Shown here: positions 8,674-17,647 of the stretch, piece after piece
Layout: every line of letters begins with the position of its first letter
Numbering within the stretch: the first letter of the stretch is position 1
Assembly (NCBI GenBank): GCA_937874185.1
Contig: CALNAK010000022.1
Location: 372,001 to 436,000, forward strand
Direction of reading: 5' to 3'
DNA length: 64,000 nucleotides
From: an uncultured Lactobacillus sp.
Lineage (GTDB): Bacteria; Bacillota; Bacilli; Lactobacillales; Lactobacillaceae
Made by a program: the position numbers and the translations under genes
The notes under the pieces: generated by a model
What the model saw: only the letters and a program-made list of their open reading frames with translations
What the model was told of the DNA's origin: nothing
The model's database searches: none

Positions 8674-9521
8674 CAGACAGTGAATCAAAAGTAATTCAAA
8701 AGCCAGAGTTACCTAAATCTCCTAATATAAAATTGCATGAAAACAGTCTTTCCAGAACAATGATCATTGCTGTATTTGCTAGTTTAGTGGTTCTTACGAT
8801 ATATACGCTAACTCACTTGGATACTGCTGGTGTACAAATAAATACTGCTTTTAGACAGCTAGGAACTACATTGAATCAAATGTTTTTACAACCGAATGCA
8901 GGTACTGATGGAGTGCCATTATTACTACAAGCATTAGCAAGTAGTGTTATCTTATCAATTTTAACAACAATAATTGGGGCAGTTTTCGGCTTTCTGTTTG
9001 CTGTACTGGCCTCAAAAAATCTAACTAATGCTTACCTGGGTGCAACCATTAGAATCATTATGGCGATGGTTAGAGCAATCCCAACAATCATTTGGGCTTT
9101 GATTTTTTCAATTGTTTGTGGATTAGGAGCAACCGCAGCTATATTAGGATTAAGTTTCCATAGTGTGGCCTATCTTACAAAGGCCTACTCGGAAAGTATT
9201 GAAGGAATTGATGAATCAACTATTGAATCGTTAAAAGTTACTGGTGCAAAATTTTGGGTTGTTGTTTTCCAAGCAATTTGGCCAACTATCGTGGCTTCGT
9301 TTGTATCATGGACCTTTATTCGATTAGAGATTAACTTTGCCAATGCCATTGCCGTTGGTGCCGCTGCAGGTGCTGGTGGTATTGGATACCAATTGTTTGT
9401 AGCTAGTGGAATGAGTTTTGATTTCCACGAAACTGGTTTCATTGTTTACTTAGTCGTTTTAGTAACATTTGTGCTTGAGTTTATTGCGGTTAAAATAAGA
9501 CGTTTTTATTTAAGCCGTTAA
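8670..9521 (+). CDS. phnE: Phosphonate ABC transporter permease PhnE (second copy)
   Basis: The product has 283 residues: a hydrophilic N-terminal extension of about 30 residues, then membrane helices and the EAA loop (ESLKVTGAKFWVVVFQAIWPT). It is clearly paralogous to the upstream permease, and the two should form a heterodimer. The gap to phnX is 17 nt and contains a GGGAG ribosome-binding site. Confidence 0.9.
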   Translation: MTDSESKVIQKPELPKSPNIKLHENSLSRTMIIAVFASLVVLTIYTLTHLDTAGVQINTAFRQLGTTLNQMFLQPNAGTDGVPLLLQALASSVILSILTTIIGAVFGFLFAVLASKNLTNAYLGATIRIIMAMVRAIPTIIWALIFSIVCGLGATAAILGLSFHSVAYLTKAYSESIEGIDESTIESLKVTGAKFWVVVFQAIWPTIVASFVSWTFIRLEINFANAIAVGAAAGAGGIGYQLFVASGMSFDFHETGFIVYLVVLVTFVLEFIAVKIRRFYLSR

Positions 9522-9538
9522 GTTAGGGAGAGAATTTT

Positions 9539-10333
9539 ATGATTGAAGCAGTTATATTTGATTGGGCAGGAACTACCGTTGATTATGGCAGTTTAGCTCC
9601 AGTTATCGCATTTAAAAGAGCGTTCAAAGATGCTGGTATTGATTTGAGCGACGATGATATTCGCCAAGATATGGGTATGGCAAAATGGGACCATATTGGT
9701 AAGATCTTAGAGCTTGATGATGTAAAACAACAATGGCAAGAAAAGTATTCAACTTTGCCAACTAATGATGATCGTAAGAAACTCTATAAGGGTTTTCAAC
9801 AATCATTACTCCATTACTTAAAGGAGTACACAGAGTTAAAAACTGGGGTCTTAAAAACGTTTAATTACCTCAAAGAATACGGAATTAAAGTTGCAACAAC
9901 CACTGGCTATACTGCTGAGATGATGAAAATCGTTAAGGATAAAGCCGCTGAAGACGGCTATACCCCAGATCTAGTTGTGACATCAGAAGATGTTAACAAT
10001 CAAGGTCGTCCATCCCCAGCCATGATTCAATTCATTATGGATAAGTTCAATATTGACGATTCTAAGAAAGTAATCAAAGTAGGAGATACTTTGGTAGATA
10101 TCGAAGAAGGTCAGAATGCTGGTGTCAAAACCGTTGGGATAGTCGAAGGCAGCAGTTTAATGGGATTATCACAGGTTGAATTTGATGAATTGGATAATGA
10201 ACAACAAATAGCTAGACGTAACGAAGTAAAACGTAGATTTGATTCTGTAAATGCTGATTTTGTGATTGACAGTATATTTGATTTAGTTCAAATTATTGAA
10301 TTTTTAAATGAATCGATGGATAAAAAATGGTAA
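9539..10333 (+). CDS. phnX: Phosphonoacetaldehyde hydrolase (phosphonatase)
   Basis: The product has 264 residues of the HAD superfamily. The nucleophile Asp8 is in FDWAGTTVD, and the Schiff-base lysine typical of phosphonatase is Lys49 in MGMAKWDHI. Further motifs are TTGYT and KVGDTLVDIEEG. It cleaves phosphonoacetaldehyde to acetaldehyde and phosphate, supplying phosphate from an organophosphonate. It overlaps phnW by 7 nt. Together they complete the two-step 2-aminoethylphosphonate pathway. Confidence 0.93.
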   Translation: MIEAVIFDWAGTTVDYGSLAPVIAFKRAFKDAGIDLSDDDIRQDMGMAKWDHIGKILELDDVKQQWQEKYSTLPTNDDRKKLYKGFQQSLLHYLKEYTELKTGVLKTFNYLKEYGIKVATTTGYTAEMMKIVKDKAAEDGYTPDLVVTSEDVNNQGRPSPAMIQFIMDKFNIDDSKKVIKVGDTLVDIEEGQNAGVKTVGIVEGSSLMGLSQVEFDELDNEQQIARRNEVKRRFDSVNADFVIDSIFDLVQIIEFLNESMDKKW

Positions 10334-11415
10334 AAAAATATTTGCTTCTAACACCGGGACCATTAACAACCAGTGAAGATGTAAAACAAGCAATGGATTT
10401 TGACTATTGTACTTGGGATGATGATTATAAAAAAATAACTCAGTCGTTCCGTCATTCATTATTAGATATTGCAAAAGTTGACGATGATGAATATACTGCC
10501 GTTCCAATTCAAGGTAGTGGTACATATGGTGTTGAATCTGTTATCAGTTCTACAGTTTCAGATAAGGATAAACTATTAATTGCCATTAATGGTGCTTACG
10601 GTAAACGTATTAGTGAAATGGCTGATATCTACGGAATAGATCATGTTGATCTTGTTGTAGACGAAAGAGAACCAATTACATTAGAAGAAGTTACTGAATA
10701 TTTGGATAAATATCCTGATATCACACACTTTGCAATGATTCACTGTGAAACAACAACTGGTATTTTGAATCCGATTGAAGATATTATCCCATATGTAAGT
10801 GGGCATGGTATTGTAACAATTGTTGACGCCATGAGTAGTTTTGGTGGAATTCCCATCAACGTTAAAGATGAGAAAATTGATTATCTAATTAGTAGCTCTA
10901 ATAAATGTATCCAAGGAGTTCCAGGATTTTCATTTGTAATTGCTAGAAAATCTGTACTTGAGGCAACAAAGGGATTGGCAAGAACATTGTCACTTGATTT
11001 GTATGATCAATATGCAGAGATGGAACGAGATAACGGTAAATGGAGATTTACTTCACCTACTCATGTAGTTCATGCTTTTTCTGAAGCATTGGAAGAGTTA
11101 AAGCAAGAAGGTGGAGTGGAAGCTCGATATGAACGTTATAAGAGTAACCAAAAACATTTAGCAACTGGAATGGAAGAGTTAGGCTTCAAGGTTTTAATTG
11201 ATGAAAACTATCAATCACCAATTATCACTTCATTTATTTATCCAACTGCTGACTTTGATTTCCATGAATTCTATCATGAATTGAAGGAAGATGGATTTGT
11301 TATTTATCCAGGTAAAATATCACAAGTGCCAACATTTAGAATTGGTAACATCGGTGAAGTTTACGATGAAGATATTACTAAATTGCTATTAGCAATTAAA
11401 GAAATCATGAAATAA
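10327..11415 (+). CDS. phnW: 2-aminoethylphosphonate--pyruvate transaminase
   Basis: The product has 362 residues of the class V aminotransferase fold. The PLP lysine is Lys193 in SSNKCIQGVPG, preceded by the VDAMSSFGG segment. It converts 2-aminoethylphosphonate and pyruvate to phosphonoacetaldehyde and alanine, the step before phnX. Its start lies inside the end of phnX. A strong bidirectional terminator follows. Confidence 0.93.
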   Translation: MVKKYLLLTPGPLTTSEDVKQAMDFDYCTWDDDYKKITQSFRHSLLDIAKVDDDEYTAVPIQGSGTYGVESVISSTVSDKDKLLIAINGAYGKRISEMADIYGIDHVDLVVDEREPITLEEVTEYLDKYPDITHFAMIHCETTTGILNPIEDIIPYVSGHGIVTIVDAMSSFGGIPINVKDEKIDYLISSSNKCIQGVPGFSFVIARKSVLEATKGLARTLSLDLYDQYAEMERDNGKWRFTSPTHVVHAFSEALEELKQEGGVEARYERYKSNQKHLATGMEELGFKVLIDENYQSPIITSFIYPTADFDFHEFYHELKEDGFVIYPGKISQVPTFRIGNIGEVYDEDITKLLLAIKEIMK

Positions 11416-11416
11416 T

Positions 11417-11466
11417 AAAAGAAACCACACATATTCCTTATACAAGGTTATGTGTGGTTTCTTTTT
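11417..11466. terminator. Bidirectional terminator between phnW and the PAP2 gene
   Basis: A perfect stem of about 17 bp (core GAAACCACACATA / TATGTGTGGTTTC) is flanked by A-rich and T-rich runs, so it can end both converging transcripts. Confidence 0.9.
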
Positions 11467-11469
11467 GAT

Positions 11470-12156
11470 TTAATCAGGATTTACCTTTGACAGGTTAGTA
11501 ATTGAATTAGAATATCTAATCCACAATAGTTCTGAACATTCCCACCAAGTACCGGCAAGTAGCACACTGCCGATAACGTCAGTTGGAAAATGTCCACGGA
11601 GATATATTCTGGAAATAGCTACAGTGATCAACCAAATAATTAAAAGACCAGTTAAAATGTTTTTGGCTGAGGCATTTTTTATATAAGGTAAAACAAACAT
11701 TATTAAGGCAAGAATCACTAGAGCTGTACCGAAGACATGGCCACTGGGGAAACTATATCCTGAAGCAGGGATAATTTTATCAAGAGGACGTTGTCTGTGG
11801 ACGGTTAACTTAACTAAAAAAGAAATTATATTCCCGCTAATTAAAACAAATCCTAACCAAAGACTAGATTTCTTTTGTCCCTTTTTATATAGGAACAGCA
11901 TAATCAGCAATAGGTAAATAACATCCATGATTGGGCTGCCTAGGAAGGTAACTAGATGAAATATCTTGGTATTAAATGGAGAAACTATAGAACTGAAAAG
12001 ACCTTGAATTGAATGATCAAATCCTGTGCTTACAGATCCATTTGTAACAATCATTATTTCCAAGATGAAGAATAGGATTACATAAAGTAATGCAAACCAT
12101 TTTCGATTATTATTTTGTTTGAAAATCAAATTAAACTCCTTTAGATTACACTTCAA
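11470..12156 (-). CDS. PAP2-family membrane phosphatase
   Basis: The product has 228 residues and about six membrane helices. All three PAP2 signature blocks are present: KLTVHRQRP, SFPSGH, and SRIYLRGHFPTD. Such enzymes dephosphorylate lipid pyrophosphates, for example undecaprenyl diphosphate or phosphatidylglycerol phosphate, at the outer membrane face. The substrate cannot be decided here. It stands alone, converging on the phn operon. Confidence 0.85.
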   Translation of the reverse strand: MKCNLKEFNLIFKQNNNRKWFALLYVILFFILEIMIVTNGSVSTGFDHSIQGLFSSIVSPFNTKIFHLVTFLGSPIMDVIYLLLIMLFLYKKGQKKSSLWLGFVLISGNIISFLVKLTVHRQRPLDKIIPASGYSFPSGHVFGTALVILALIMFVLPYIKNASAKNILTGLLIIWLITVAISRIYLRGHFPTDVIGSVLLAGTWWECSELLWIRYSNSITNLSKVNPD

Positions 12157-12318
12157 GTGAAATCACTTATGATTAATACTAAGCTTTGATTGTAATATTA
12201 TTTTCATAATAATTACAGTAAAAGTCGTAGAAATTTAAAATATATTTAATCATACAAAATAATTAACACCTCATGAATTTTAATGATATAATTTGGTTTA
12301 CAAAAAAGGAGGCTTAAA

Positions 12319-12564
12319 ATGCTCACATTAATGGCGGCCAACTCCAGTAGTTCGGCACCTGTATTAATTGCGATAGGAGTGGCTATTCTGGTAATTATTT
12401 GGTTGTTTATTAAAACCGGAATGGCATTATTACGTCACCCCTTTATCGGGATTATCTTAATTTTGTTAGGTGTTTTAGGACTATGGAATTACCTAATCAT
12501 TGGAATTGGTGTAATTGTTGGTGGGATAGTATTCCTAGTAATATCACAGTTCTTTAATAATTGA
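12319..12564 (+). CDS. Small hydrophobic membrane protein, unknown function
   Basis: The product has 81 residues with at least two membrane segments (residues 15-32 and 41-76). The first residues are Ala/Ser-rich. An AAGGAGG site lies 7 nt before the ATG at 12319. A good terminator follows, so it is a single-gene unit. No family recognised. Confidence 0.65.
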   Translation: MLTLMAANSSSSAPVLIAIGVAILVIIWLFIKTGMALLRHPFIGIILILLGVLGLWNYLIIGIGVIVGGIVFLVISQFFNN

Positions 12565-12569
12565 TAATC

Positions 12570-12597
12570 AAAAGCAAGGCGGAAGCCTTGCTTTTTT
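12570..12597 (+). terminator. Terminator of the small membrane protein gene
   Basis: The stem AAGCAAGGC / GCCTTGCTT with a GGAA loop is followed by six T. Confidence 0.88.
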
Positions 12598-12667
12598 AAT
12601 GGATTCAAAAAATTGTTTTTGATAATCAAGATGCTTAACATAATGTGGAATACAAGGAGGTTTAACG

Positions 12668-13609
12668 ATGTTAGCAATAATAATTGGTTTAGTCATTGGC
12701 GTAGGATTACCGATTCAAACCAGTATAAATTCTCGTTTGAAAAGATCTGTTGGTTCACCATTTATGGCATCTTTAATTTCCTTTACATTTGGTACTGTGT
12801 TTTTGGCATTGATAACCCTTTTCAAAGACAAAACGTTATTTTTTTCAGTAAAATTATTAAGTGATCAACCAGCATGGTTATGGTTGGGTGGAATATTTGG
12901 CGTGATTTATCTGACATCAAATATTTTACTATTTCCAAAATTAGGTAGTGTTCAAACTGTTATTATGCCAATCCTTGGTCAAATTATAATGGGATTGTTA
13001 ATTGATAATTTCGGTCTCTTTGGGTCATTAAGTAAGCCATTATCGGTAACAAGATTACTTGGTGCTTTATTAGTTTTGGTTGGTGTGATTGGAGCTGTTT
13101 CAATCAATGGAATTATTGAAAAGAGACATAATAGAATTTTAGAGAAAACTCAGGAACAAAAGAGTTTAATCGTATGGAGATTAACGGGTGTTATTGCAGG
13201 GATGCTTAGCGCTAGTCAAACTGCAATAAATGGTCATTTAGGAATCGTTCTACATTCAACAGTTAAGGCAGCATTTATTTCATTTTTTGTTGGCGTAATA
13301 ACATTATTAATAATTGTATTAATTCTCCATCCTAAATTTCAATTAAAAAGAGATAATAATAAACACAATCCATGGTGGATGTGGATTGGTGGTGTAATCG
13401 GGGCCATTTTTGTATTGGGCAATGTATATTTGGTACCAATTATCGGGACTGGTCTAGCAGTGGTAATTGTTTTAGTTGGTTTAATGATAGGGAGTCTTTT
13501 GATTGATCAATTTGGATTATTCGACTCGAAACGTAATCCAATAACACTTGCTCAAGTGCTTAGTTTATTAGTTATGATTGTTGGTGTTACCATTATTCGA
13601 GTTTTATAA
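12668..13609 (+). CDS. DMT-superfamily transporter, YdcZ (DUF606) type
   Basis: The product has 313 residues made of two homologous membrane halves, each with the internal signature G-L-x-x-G-x-L-I-D-x-F-G-L-F (GLLIDNFGLFGS and GSLLIDQFGLFDS). This is the fused, two-domain form of the YdcZ family, whose substrates are mostly unknown. An AAGGAGGTT site precedes the ATG. It is monocistronic, between the small membrane protein and pyruvate oxidase. Confidence 0.8.
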   Translation: MLAIIIGLVIGVGLPIQTSINSRLKRSVGSPFMASLISFTFGTVFLALITLFKDKTLFFSVKLLSDQPAWLWLGGIFGVIYLTSNILLFPKLGSVQTVIMPILGQIIMGLLIDNFGLFGSLSKPLSVTRLLGALLVLVGVIGAVSINGIIEKRHNRILEKTQEQKSLIVWRLTGVIAGMLSASQTAINGHLGIVLHSTVKAAFISFFVGVITLLIIVLILHPKFQLKRDNNKHNPWWMWIGGVIGAIFVLGNVYLVPIIGTGLAVVIVLVGLMIGSLLIDQFGLFDSKRNPITLAQVLSLLVMIVGVTIIRVL

Positions 13610-13666
13610 TCATAAATGAAATTATTAACAAGATTAAATATTTGATTTTTCTCTCAAAGTATTCGA

Positions 13667-13680
13667 TGATAACGGTTGCA
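13667..13680. promoter_or_regulatory. Weak cre-like site upstream of pyruvate oxidase
   Basis: TGATAACGGTTGCA matches the CcpA consensus with two mismatches and lies 55 bp before the start. Catabolite control of pox genes is known in lactobacilli, which supports but does not prove the call. Confidence 0.35.
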
Positions 13681-13734
13681 AGGTAATATTAGTTACATCT
13701 GTAAATTCAAATTTTTGAGAGAGAAAGTGTTATT

Positions 13735-15495
13735 ATGACAAAAATGATAGCTGGACAAGCTTTGGTAAAAGTTCTTGAGGATTGGGGAGTAGACCATATT
13801 TACGGTGTTCCCGGTGGTTCAATCAACCATACAGTTGAGGGACTTTACTTGGAAAAAGATAAAGTTAAGTATATTCAAGTTCGTCATGAAGAGGTAGGTG
13901 CCATTGCTGCATCTGCTGATGCCAAGTTTACTGGAAAAATTGGTGTTGCTTTTGGTTCTGCTGGTCCTGGTGCTACACATTTGTTCAATGGACTTTATGA
14001 TGCCAAAATGGATCATGTTCCTGTTTTAGCTTTAGTTGGTCAAGTTCCACAAGAAAATATGAATACTAATTACTTCCAAGAAATGGATGAGGGTCCAATG
14101 TTTGAAGATGTAGCTGTTTATAATCGGACAGTTACAACTGCTGAACAGATTCCTTATGTTATTAATCAAGCCATTCGTGAAGCTTACAGACAAAATGGTG
14201 TTGCGGTTGTTATTTTGCCAGAGAATTTGACAAATGATGAAATTGATTATGTTCCCGCAAAAACACCAAAAATTGTGAAGAATACATTTTCACAAAAAAT
14301 CAATCCTGACGATGTTACAAATACTTTGAAGATGTTAAAGGAAGCTAAGCATCCAATCATTTATGCTGGTCGTGGATTGCTTGGAGCTAAAGATGTTTTA
14401 ACTAAGTTTTCAGAACAATTTAATATTCCCGTTATGAATACAGTTGTTGCAACGGGCGTTATCAGCACTGATCATCCTAACTTTATCGGTACTTTTGGTA
14501 GATTAGGTAGTAAGTCTGGATTTGAGGCCCTTCAACATACTGATTTGATTTTATTTATTGGTTCAGAATTCCCATTTGCTAGATTCTGGCCTGAAGGTGT
14601 CAAAATTATTAACGTAAATAATAATCCTTATGATATCGGTAAGACAGTTGATGTTGATTACGCTGTTATCGCTGATGCTAAGAGTTATCTTCAAGCATTG
14701 ATTGACACTAAAGAAACTTTACCAGCTGGTACATGGTTGAAAGCTAACCAAGAGAATAAGGCTAACTGGGACAAGTGGCTTGATAAACTTGCTAAAGATG
14801 ACAGTGATGGCCTTAATCCAGAAACAGTTACTGCCAAGATGGCTGAATTAGCTGGACCAAATGATACTTACGGTGTCGATACTGGTAATGTATCTGAGTT
14901 TGGTGTTCGTGGATTGCCAATGAACAAGAATCAACGTTTTGCTTTATCTGGACTATTTGCCACAATGGGCTTTGGTTTACCTGCAGGTATCGCTGGTGCC
15001 TTGAGTGTTCCGGATGCACAAGCATGGACACTTTCTGGTGATGGTGGTTTCTCAATGGTCGCCCCTGATATCATTACTGAAGCAAGATACGGATTACCTG
15101 TTATAAATGTTATCCTTTCAAATGAAAGATTAGGATTCATTTATTATGAACAAGTTGCTTCTAAACAACACTTGTATGGTGTTGATTTAACCGGTGCTGA
15201 CTGGGCTAAAGTTGCTGAAGGACTTGGTGGAATTGGATTCACTGTTAGTTCAATTAAGGATGTTAATGAAGTCTTTGGTAAAATTAAGAACCTACAAGCA
15301 TCTGGAAATAAGAAACCTATCGTTGTTAATGCAGTGATCAAACAAGAAGATCCTGTTGCAACTGCCTTTATGCCACTTGATGCAAAACTTTATGGTCAAA
15401 AGATGGTTGATGATTATGCCAAGAAGTATCACATTGACGTCAAAGAACAACCTTCACTCGGTGAAATTTTAAGAGCTCAGGGAGATAATGACTAG
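13735..15495 (+). CDS. spxB: Pyruvate oxidase
   Basis: The product has 586 residues with the three domains of TPP/FAD oxidases: a Pyr domain with the catalytic Glu in QVRHEEVGA, a central FAD-binding domain, and a PP domain with the TPP motif GDGGFSM...ILSN. It converts pyruvate, phosphate and oxygen to acetyl phosphate, CO2 and hydrogen peroxide, giving extra ATP in aerobic growth. Length and motifs match lactobacillar Pox and pneumococcal SpxB. It is monocistronic, with a terminator just after. Confidence 0.93.
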   Translation: MTKMIAGQALVKVLEDWGVDHIYGVPGGSINHTVEGLYLEKDKVKYIQVRHEEVGAIAASADAKFTGKIGVAFGSAGPGATHLFNGLYDAKMDHVPVLALVGQVPQENMNTNYFQEMDEGPMFEDVAVYNRTVTTAEQIPYVINQAIREAYRQNGVAVVILPENLTNDEIDYVPAKTPKIVKNTFSQKINPDDVTNTLKMLKEAKHPIIYAGRGLLGAKDVLTKFSEQFNIPVMNTVVATGVISTDHPNFIGTFGRLGSKSGFEALQHTDLILFIGSEFPFARFWPEGVKIINVNNNPYDIGKTVDVDYAVIADAKSYLQALIDTKETLPAGTWLKANQENKANWDKWLDKLAKDDSDGLNPETVTAKMAELAGPNDTYGVDTGNVSEFGVRGLPMNKNQRFALSGLFATMGFGLPAGIAGALSVPDAQAWTLSGDGGFSMVAPDIITEARYGLPVINVILSNERLGFIYYEQVASKQHLYGVDLTGADWAKVAEGLGGIGFTVSSIKDVNEVFGKIKNLQASGNKKPIVVNAVIKQEDPVATAFMPLDAKLYGQKMVDDYAKKYHIDVKEQPSLGEILRAQGDND

Positions 15496-15541
15496 ATTTG
15501 CCTTTTGAAGGCTATATAAATATTTAATAAACAAGTAAAAT

Positions 15542-15572
15542 AAAAGACGGGATGAAATTCATCTCGTCTTTT
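15542..15572 (+). terminator. Terminator of spxB
   Basis: The stem AAAGACGGGATGAA / TTCATCTCGTCTTT (one G-U pair) is followed by a T-rich tail. Confidence 0.8.
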
Positions 15573-15597
15573 ATTTATTATAATGAGGAAATTTTAT

Positions 15598-15918
15598 ATG
15601 TTAATTGATAATGTTGAGAATTTGAAAGAAGCAATAGCTAAACAAACGGCTAATTTCAGTGTAGTCGATGGAGCATTTGATTTATGTGATGAAATTCTAA
15701 AATCTCAGACATCTGCCAGTGCAGGTGATTGGTCGATTGCTGGTTCAAGTGGTTGGATGGGTATTTTTATGTCATTCAATCATTCAATTCATCGAAAATT
15801 TATGAAACAGGAAAAGCGTGATCGAGAAGATCTCGTGCATACAATCTTCCAATCTTATATTATTCGTAAGACAGATCAAAAAGATAAGTATGATTTGATA
15901 TTGAGAAAACAAAAATAG
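15598..15918 (+). CDS. Hypothetical protein, 106 residues
   Basis: No family recognised. The protein is soluble and mixed in composition, with a Ser/Ala/Gly-rich stretch around residues 42-55 (SASAGDWSIAGSSGW) and a basic C-terminus. I chose the ATG at 15598 because GAGGA at 15585-15589 is correctly spaced from it, while the upstream in-frame ATG at 15583 overlaps that site and a TATAAT-like box. It lies between spxB and the pst operon, with its own terminator shared with pstB. Confidence 0.65.
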   Translation: MLIDNVENLKEAIAKQTANFSVVDGAFDLCDEILKSQTSASAGDWSIAGSSGWMGIFMSFNHSIHRKFMKQEKRDREDLVHTIFQSYIIRKTDQKDKYDLILRKQK

Positions 15919-15944
15919 AGTCCAAATTCTGGACGCTATTTTTG
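15911..15944. terminator. Bidirectional terminator between the hypothetical gene and pstB
   Basis: The stem ATAGAGTCCA / TGGACGCTAT is flanked by A5 and T5 runs on either side. Confidence 0.75.
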
Positions 15945-15954
15945 TTAGGAATAA

Positions 15955-16749
15955 TTAACCAAAGTTACCTGAAACGTAATCTTCAGTTGCTTGCATTTTA
16001 GGGTTGGTAAAAACATGAGCGGTTGTATTGTATTCAATAACATGTCCCAAGTGGAAGAATGCTGTGTAATCACTAATACGTGAAGCTTGTTGAAGATTAT
16101 GCGTCACAATAATAATTGTATAATCTTTTTTTAAGTCGTTTAGAGTATCTTCAATTTTAGAAGTTGAAATAGGATCTAGTGCACTAGCAGGTTCATCGAG
16201 TAAAAGGATATCAGGTCGCATAGCAATTGATCTAGCAATACAAAGTCTTTGTTGTTGACCACCAGAAAGGGCTAAGGCACTTTTGCTCAAATTATCTTTA
16301 ACTTCATCCCAAAGAGCGGCACTTTTAAGGCTACTTTCTAGTCGTTCTTCAAGAGCATCTTTTTTAGTTATACCAGCATTTTTCAATGCAAAGGTAATAT
16401 TTTCTTTAATTGATTTTGCAAAAGGATTAGGCCTTTGGAAAACCATTCCGATATGTTGTCTGACTTCATAAACGTTAATTTTATCGGAATTAATATCCAC
16501 ATTACGATAAAGTATTTGACCATCAACTTTGGCAATTTTATCGTTCATTCGATTTAAGCAACGTAGGAAGGTTGATTTACCAGATCCAGAAGCACCAATC
16601 AAAGATGTTATTTGAAAACGTGGAAAAATCAGATTGGCATCAAAGATAGCGTGGTTATCGCCATAATATACTTGTAAATCTTTTGTTGATAAGGCTCTTT
16701 TTCCAGGTATTTCTGTAATGTAAGAGTCGTTTAAATTATATTGTTTCAA
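15955..16749 (-). CDS. pstB: Phosphate ABC transporter ATP-binding protein
   Basis: The product has 264 residues. Walker A GASGSGKST, signature LSGGQQQRLCIARS and Walker B ILLLDEPASALD are all intact. It drives high-affinity phosphate import. The start appears to be TTG with GAGGAA upstream. It is the last gene of pstS-C-A-B. Many lactobacilli carry a second pstB and phoU after it; here a terminator follows immediately, so neither is present at this locus. Confidence 0.92.
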   Translation of the reverse strand: MKQYNLNDSYITEIPGKRALSTKDLQVYYGDNHAIFDANLIFPRFQITSLIGASGSGKSTFLRCLNRMNDKIAKVDGQILYRNVDINSDKINVYEVRQHIGMVFQRPNPFAKSIKENITFALKNAGITKKDALEERLESSLKSAALWDEVKDNLSKSALALSGGQQQRLCIARSIAMRPDILLLDEPASALDPISTSKIEDTLNDLKKDYTIIIVTHNLQQASRISDYTAFFHLGHVIEYNTTAHVFTNPKMQATEDYVSGNFG

Positions 16750-16759
16750 GGCTAGTTCC

Positions 16760-17647
16760 TCATTTCGTTGCAGTAATTTTTTTGTATAATTTATTACCTA
16801 GGTATCTAGCTCCTAGGTTGAAAATCAGAATTACGATAATTAATACAGCAGATGAGGCGCTAGAAATAAGTTTTGCATCCGGAGTAACACTTTCAGTATT
16901 AACTTTCCAAATATGGACAGCCAATGTTTCAGCTGGCCGCATTGGATTAAGAAAACTCGTTGCCGAAAAAATATTCCAGTTAGTGTAATCAACTGTTGGT
17001 GCACTTTGACCAGCTGTATAAATTAAGGCAGCAGCTTCACCGAAGATTCTACCAGCACTTAGAATTAATCCAGTTAGAATACCGGGTAAAGCAGCAGGTA
17101 AAACAATTTTAGTAGTAGTCTTCCAGTGAGATAAACCAAGAGACATTCCAGCTTCTCTTTGAAGGTTGGGAACGCTGCGTAATGATTCTTCAATATTTCT
17201 AGTTAATAGAGGGAGATTGAAGAATGTTAGAGCAATGGCACCAGAAAGAATTGAAAAACCTAAGTTTAATTTGATAACAAATACTAAGTAACCAAACAAA
17301 CCAACGACAACGGAAGGTAGTGAACTTAAAACCTCGACGCTAGTTCTAATTAAATCAGTAAACCAATTGTCAGTTGAATATTCTGCCAAGTATATCCCAG
17401 CACCTAGACCAATTGGAAGTGAAACGATTATTGTTAAAAGTAAAAGGTATAGCGAATTGAATAACTGATCACGAATACCACCACCAGCACTAAATGATTG
17501 AGCAGCTGATGTTAAGAATTTCCAAGATATATCTGGGACACCGTTAAAAAGGATATAGCTTAGAATTGCTACAAGTAATAGGATGACCACTCCGACTAGG
17601 AAATAAATAATTCCAGTAGCCAGATGGTCCATTTTTTTTGCATTCAT
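16760..17647 (-). CDS. pstA: Phosphate ABC transporter permease PstA
   Basis: The product has 295 residues with six predicted membrane helices and the permease loop REAGMSLGLSHWKTTTKIVLPAA. It pairs with PstC to form the phosphate channel. Its ATG follows the pstC stop codon directly, so translation is coupled; pstB starts 10 nt after it. Confidence 0.92.
   Translation of the reverse strand: MNAKKMDHLATGIIYFLVGVVILLLVAILSYILFNGVPDISWKFLTSAAQSFSAGGGIRDQLFNSLYLLLLTIIVSLPIGLGAGIYLAEYSTDNWFTDLIRTSVEVLSSLPSVVVGLFGYLVFVIKLNLGFSILSGAIALTFFNLPLLTRNIEESLRSVPNLQREAGMSLGLSHWKTTTKIVLPAALPGILTGLILSAGRIFGEAAALIYTAGQSAPTVDYTNWNIFSATSFLNPMRPAETLAVHIWKVNTESVTPDAKLISSASSAVLIIVILIFNLGARYLGNKLYKKITATK

Noticed and set aside
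12613..12864. Open frame of 83 codons overlapping the YdcZ-type transporter start
   Set aside because: It is out of frame with a well-supported gene with a strong AAGGAGG site, and its composition is not protein-like.
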